Source: Diphasiastrum complanatum | Lineage: Eukaryota > Streptophyta > Lycopodiopsida > Lycopodiales > Lycopodiaceae | Direction of reading: 5' to 3' | DNA length: 64,000 nt | NCBI GenBank assembly: GCA_029204225.1 | Contig: CM055109.1 | Coordinates: forward strand, 30,392,698-30,456,697 | In this document: one piece after another, positions 61,001 to 64,000 of the stretch | Position numbering within the stretch: the stretch's first letter is position 1 | How the letters are laid out: each line of letters opens with the position of its first letter | Made by a program: the position numbers and the translations under genes | Notes under the pieces: model-generated | The model's database searches: none | What the model saw: only the letters and a program-made list of their open reading frames with translations | Told to the model about the DNA's origin: nothing

Positions 61001-62014
61001 GAAAATGATATCACTTTACTTTTGATCTATGTTGATGACATTATCTTAAGTGGTGGTAACAATCTAGATATAGATGAAATCAAGATGGCACTCAAAAGAG
61101 AGTTTGAAATTCAAGATCTTGGTAAACTTCATTATATCTTAGGAATAGAGATTATTAGAACTTCTAAATCTACATTCATATGTCAAGAAAAGTATGTTAA
61201 CTCTATTCTAAAAAGGTTTCATATGGAAGATTGTAAAGTTGTTTCTACTCCTATGGAATCAAATGTAAAGCTAACTACAAGAAGTAATGAAAGATCCTTC
61301 AAGGACATTACTCTCTATAGAAAGCTAATAGGATCTCTTATATGGTTAACCATCACAAGACCTGATCTAAGCTTTGTGGTTGGTAAACTAAGTCAATTTA
61401 TTCAAGATCCTAGTGAGGCTCATTGGAAGCTAGGAAAGAGAGTACTTAGATACATCTCGGGATCTAGAGATTTTGGCATCTTGTATGGAGGTACTACACC
61501 TAACCTTTGTGGATTTTCAGATTCAGATTTTGCAGGTGATCAAATGGATAGGAAGTCAACAAGTGCCTTTGCAATCTATCTTGGAGATGGAGTGGTCTCA
61601 TGGCTATCAAAGAAGCAACCAACTATCTCTCTATCTTCCACCGAAGCCGAGTACAAGGCATTAACAACATGCACCAAGGAGATTCTTTGGATCAAGAGGA
61701 TGTTATTGGATCTTCACTTGTTGGAACCAGAGAAGACTCCAATCATACTTTGTGATAACCTTTCAGCCCAAAGCTTGGCAAGCAATCCTGTTTTTCATGC
61801 AAGGAGCAAGCACATTGAGATTGCTCACCATTTTGTGAGAGATCAAGTCATTGCCAAAGAGGTGGAGCTTCAACATGTCTCTTCAAAGGAGTGTGTGGCT
61901 GATATCTTCACCAAACCATTGGGAAAGGACCTATATTTAATGCATAGATCTAATCTTGGAATGTGCTCAAAGACTATGTTGAAACTAGCATCCAATGTTG
62001 AAGAGGGAGTGTGA
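58061..62014 (+). CDS. Copia Gag-Pol polyprotein, 1317 residues, intact
   Basis: This single polyprotein would be cut by its own protease to give capsid, integrase and RT/RNase H for cytoplasmic reverse transcription and nuclear integration. Domains with rough residues: Gag UBN2-type (15-200; SSNYSTWKVRME); zinc knuckle CFYCGIKGHFANEC (250); protease WWIDSGASSHMT (306-317); GAG-pre-integrase VWHKRLGHPNFKSL (440); integrase HSDIHSS, FIDDFSRYTWIY, LRSDNGGEYTS and AERKNRTL (505-605); RT CKWIFKIKTNQDGS (835), MDVTNAFLNGDLEED (905), YVDDIILSGG (990). RNase H SDSDFAGDQMDRKSTSAF (1153), SLSSTEAEYKAL (1190) and VADIFTKPLGKD near the end follow. Start ATGGCTTCC at 58061 is the first ATG of the long frame, after a 1.16-kb leader. 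The final TGA (62012-62014) lies inside the 3' LTR. No lesion seen. Confidence 0.97.
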   Translation: MASNGGIMLESSERLSSSNYSTWKVRMESLLELNELMDIVAEIEERPLTLQEQQRFDKKAKRALHIIKMNVTNELLKEVGKCQSASEAWNTLKKLFESKSTSRVLTLRRQIFSSRQREGESAHAFILRVKSLSDDLACIDENIKDGEIVQVMLNGLLNEHANIVQSFAIQRVLPSVVDLQEILLAEEHRLQSKLDGASLQGGGEEAFFTKGKFKGKGKGKGKWSKGGNFDHDDHSSSSSSTKNNKSKFKCFYCGIKGHFANECYKKKREQGERQGNLTIDEEEHNTCESLVMTSSLLANIDDNDPWWIDSGASSHMTRHKEYFTSLLSYEGEGNIIYTANDGQCDIKGIGTIPISLSTNRKANLENVLYIPSITKNLLSVGQMIDKGLDVEFIGDACLISKCGSLIAQGRRHGKLFKLDACVISNHEGCMAREQLTNQEVWHKRLGHPNFKSLEVMAKKELVLGLPKSLVANNSVCEHCALSKSHRLAYSRSTSRSKEAFQLVHSDIHSSSTTSNGGAKMYATFIDDFSRYTWIYLLKSKDEVFAAFVKFKNEMENQFNTKIKCLRSDNGGEYTSNRFKDFCIAHGIKREMSSPRTPQQNGVAERKNRTLCECAKAMRLHANLAKSFWGEALACANYLCNRWTSASLDGKTPHEVLYGRRPSVKHCRIFGCTCFVNITLDDRTKEDPSSKKGVFVGYSEVSKAYKVYIPSTKKVVISRDVIFHEENVSNVVDVDVDVPTNHHDVQDVLDEDGDATPKQTSRKTQRQRAKPSRLTYDEKGKQVVDNSNFAFLTSFDEPTCVGEAIQKKEWIQAMDHEHQALIKSNTWRLVKLPKDKKAIGCKWIFKIKTNQDGSINKYKARLVAKGYAQEYGIDYDETFAPVAKMVTIRILISLATLYDWDMWQMDVTNAFLNGDLEEDIYMEQPEGYVSHDEPNHVCYLQKSLYGLKQAPRSWYAKLNSFLLSQNFVMSEYDHSLYFRLNENDITLLLIYVDDIILSGGNNLDIDEIKMALKREFEIQDLGKLHYILGIEIIRTSKSTFICQEKYVNSILKRFHMEDCKVVSTPMESNVKLTTRSNERSFKDITLYRKLIGSLIWLTITRPDLSFVVGKLSQFIQDPSEAHWKLGKRVLRYISGSRDFGILYGGTTPNLCGFSDSDFAGDQMDRKSTSAFAIYLGDGVVSWLSKKQPTISLSSTEAEYKALTTCTKEILWIKRMLLDLHLLEPEKTPIILCDNLSAQSLASNPVFHARSKHIEIAHHFVRDQVIAKEVELQHVSSKECVADIFTKPLGKDLYLMHRSNLGMCSKTMLKLASNVEEGV
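62000..62009 (+). promoter_or_regulatory. Polypurine tract
   Basis: GAAGAGGGAG directly precedes the 3' LTR and would prime plus-strand DNA synthesis. It is also coding sequence: it encodes the last residues of Gag-Pol. Confidence 0.9.
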
Positions 62015-62664
62015 AAATTGTCAACATTTCCTAGCTAGTTTGAGGCCTAAATTGGCTAAAATTGTAAATAGTTTTGGTTCTGGAGTTTCACACGTGTGAA
62101 CCAGGCCACAATGTTTTTATTTACTGTATTTTTTCAGTATGATGAAGTGTCAAACTTCATACCCTTCAAAATGAGACCATTTTGATGTATTTTGGTCATA
62201 TAAGCCATTTTTAGCTATTTTTCCTATATAGGGAATATCTAGGGTCAAGTACCTTCTAGAGAGAGGAGAGAGAGTCATCTTCCTCATCCATAAATAGTAG
62301 GGAAGTCGTGGAGAACAGGTTGGAGAAACCTTTTGTATGCTTCATTGAGATCAATAGATCATTGTCATTGTTTCTTCCTCCATTGAGAGCATTGTTGTGT
62401 GTATTGTCTTCAAGCTATTGTGTATGATCTTAGGTGCTTTCCAAAAGTGGTAGGCTGATGTATTATGGACTGTATAATGCTATTTTGGGCCGCACTTGAT
62501 GTTTATGGAAGTTTTCATTTGTGGTAAATGCTTTTTGATCAAGTTCTTTGCATTCTAGGTAGCATAGAATGTGTTGCCAATTCCTAGCTTATGTAGTTTG
62601 GAGTGCAAGCATTCAAGCCAATGATCTTGGAGTTTAGATCCACTTAGGATCTGTATTTTTCACA
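62010..62664 (+). repeat. 3' LTR (655 bp)
   Basis: Same length as the 5' LTR and identical on base-by-base reading. Begins TGTGAAAATTGTC, ends TTTTTCACA, followed by TTTTT. Confidence 0.97.
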
Positions 62665-64000
62665 TTTTTCAAGTTATTTTTGACGTAAAATCATCTCCAC
62701 GCGCTATTACGCCAATGCGAAACTGCTTAAAACTGACGCATAAATGGCCCATTATGGCCGGTTGCACTTTTATTGAAACTCTGTTTATTTATTGATTTAC
62801 GCTGGACTTAAATCTATTTAAGAGGCCTCTGCCCCTAGTTCCCGGGTTTGTCGAGGCTAGGAGGTGCCAGTTCATCTTAAAAACCAGTTAAAATGACAAC
62901 TTTATTCACCGTAGGCCACTTTGGTGATTTAAAACCAAATTTGGGGATCAGCCCTTAAATTTGGGCCCAACTGCTAAAAGCCCCTATTGGTGCCCATTCA
63001 TGTTGCAATAGGTTTGGTTAGTGATCCTCAACATGTATTTAGCTTGACTTTGGCAATATTAAAGTTTTCTATGCTTTTTTTTTTTTCATACATTATTAAG
63101 CAACTAGTTAGTCGTCCTTATACACAACATATATACAACTTGGCCAAGGGATTCTTAGATGTCACTACAAGAGTGGTCATGATTTGAGCTTGCACCCTTT
63201 TGGTGGTAGTCAACCCATACACCTCACTATGTCGTACTTTTCTATGATTTCATTTGTTATTATTTATTAAAAGCTACTGTATTTGCATTAAACTCTCTTT
63301 AATATCATTTTAAACTTTTTAACAAAAGAAATTATGGTGTTTTCCAAAGTAGAATGTGTGGGAAAAAAAAAACCTTGTTGTTGTTGGAAGGTACACGTAA
63401 AACAATTTTCAAAAATAAAATTACATGAAGAAAGCTCTTCCACCCTTACAGGGCCCTTCACCTTCGGGCCTCCTCTATAACTCTTTAGAGAGCATAATGT
63501 CATTTGCTCCACTCATTCCCTTGCGTAAAGGATAATGATTGCTTGCTTTTTCACATGATCATTATGGAGTATAATCTGCATTGAAAAAACATAATCCTAG
63601 GCTTTTTTAGAAAAGCATTACTAAGCATAATTTGCATGCAAAACATCATCACCCTTGAAAACAAACTCTGGGTCGGTCACCTAGTCTTCTTTTTAAACAA
63701 TCTGATGAAATATAAGCAAAAATGCAGCAACTATATTTTATTTTTTTCATATTTCTAAAAGCGATCTTTAGAAAGAGCTGAGCGGGATGTATCCGGTCAG
63801 GCTGACTGACTCACTCACATAAATAAAGCCCGTAAACAAACAACGTCGTGACTTCACCGGCGTTTCTTCTTTTGATTTGTTACGACCCTTTTTTTTAGCG
63901 TCAAAGTCACTCACTAAAGAAACAGTCTCTGCTCACGACTCACCATTCATTTAAATAAAGAAGAAATATATATACATCAACGAACGGTGGGGATGGTGCT
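62665..64000. other. Right flank, no gene supported
   Basis: No domain recognised; small frames at 62987-63187 and 63288-63512 lack support. The final 200 bp become less AT-rich and contain AGAAATATATATACATCA at about 63961-63978, followed by ACGAACGG. This could be a TATA box and start region of a plus-strand gene beyond the window. That is only a possibility. Confidence 0.35.

Larger units (their letters stand above)
56234..62664 (+). mobile_element. Complete young Ty1/copia retrotransposon
   Basis: The element is 6431 bp: 655-bp 5' LTR, primer site, 1.16-kb leader, one uninterrupted Gag-Pol frame, purine tract and 655-bp 3' LTR, flanked by a 5-bp TTTTT duplication. The two LTRs read identical over their length, so insertion is recent. 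Protease, integrase, RT, RNase H order is the copia order. It appears structurally able to transpose. It sits in intergenic DNA next to the tRNA-like fragment. Fragments of the same family lie at 29.6 and 32.9 kb. Confidence 0.97.

Overview
The window looks like nuclear DNA of a land plant, most likely a non-seed vascular plant such as a fern. It is AT-rich, has GT-AG introns, and carries plant Ty1/copia retrotransposons that use the usual plant primer site (TGGTATCAGAGC). It holds one recognisable plant-specific gene, a DUF1635 family member. It also holds transposase and RLE-type non-LTR families that I associate with mosses, lycophytes and ferns. The taxon is inference. Nothing here is bacterial, and there are no operons, rRNA genes or CRISPR arrays.

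Layout. 1-5 kb: a decayed copia fragment whose reverse transcriptase runs straight into a roughly 28-bp minisatellite, then an LTR remnant. 5.4-9.0 kb: the one apparently intact host gene, a two-exon DUF1635 protein with GA/CA repeats in its leader and a 1.84-kb intron. 10-13.7 kb: a scrambled mosaic of at least two minus-strand copia elements. 14.4-15.9 kb: a dead hAT transposase. 17.5-20.9 kb: a nearly full-length but mutated non-LTR retrotransposon with zinc finger, reverse transcriptase, CCHC knuckle and restriction-like endonuclease. 21-29 kb: no gene; tandem duplications, local repeats and microsatellites. 29-38 kb: a BED zinc-finger fragment and four nested or adjoining copia remnants. 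38-42 kb: degenerate repeats and an unidentified coding-like remnant.

43-54 kb is the most unusual part. On the minus strand lies a decayed multi-exon gene that joins a ParB-like motif (VWDGNHR) to a beta-class N4/N6 DNA methyltransferase. On the plus strand, divergently oriented, lies a decayed MULE-type transposase with a C-terminal SWIM zinc finger. Between them are a tandem satellite with a 52-56-nt palindrome in each unit and a captured last exon of phosphoenolpyruvate carboxykinase. Whether these formed one large mobile element is a hypothesis.

56.2-62.7 kb: a complete, very young Ty1/copia element with 655-bp LTRs identical on reading, a 5-bp target duplication, a primer site, a purine tract and one open 1317-residue Gag-Pol frame. 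Decayed relatives lie at 11.4-11.9, 29.6-29.8 and 32.9-34.1 kb. The last 1.3 kb contains no gene that I can support.
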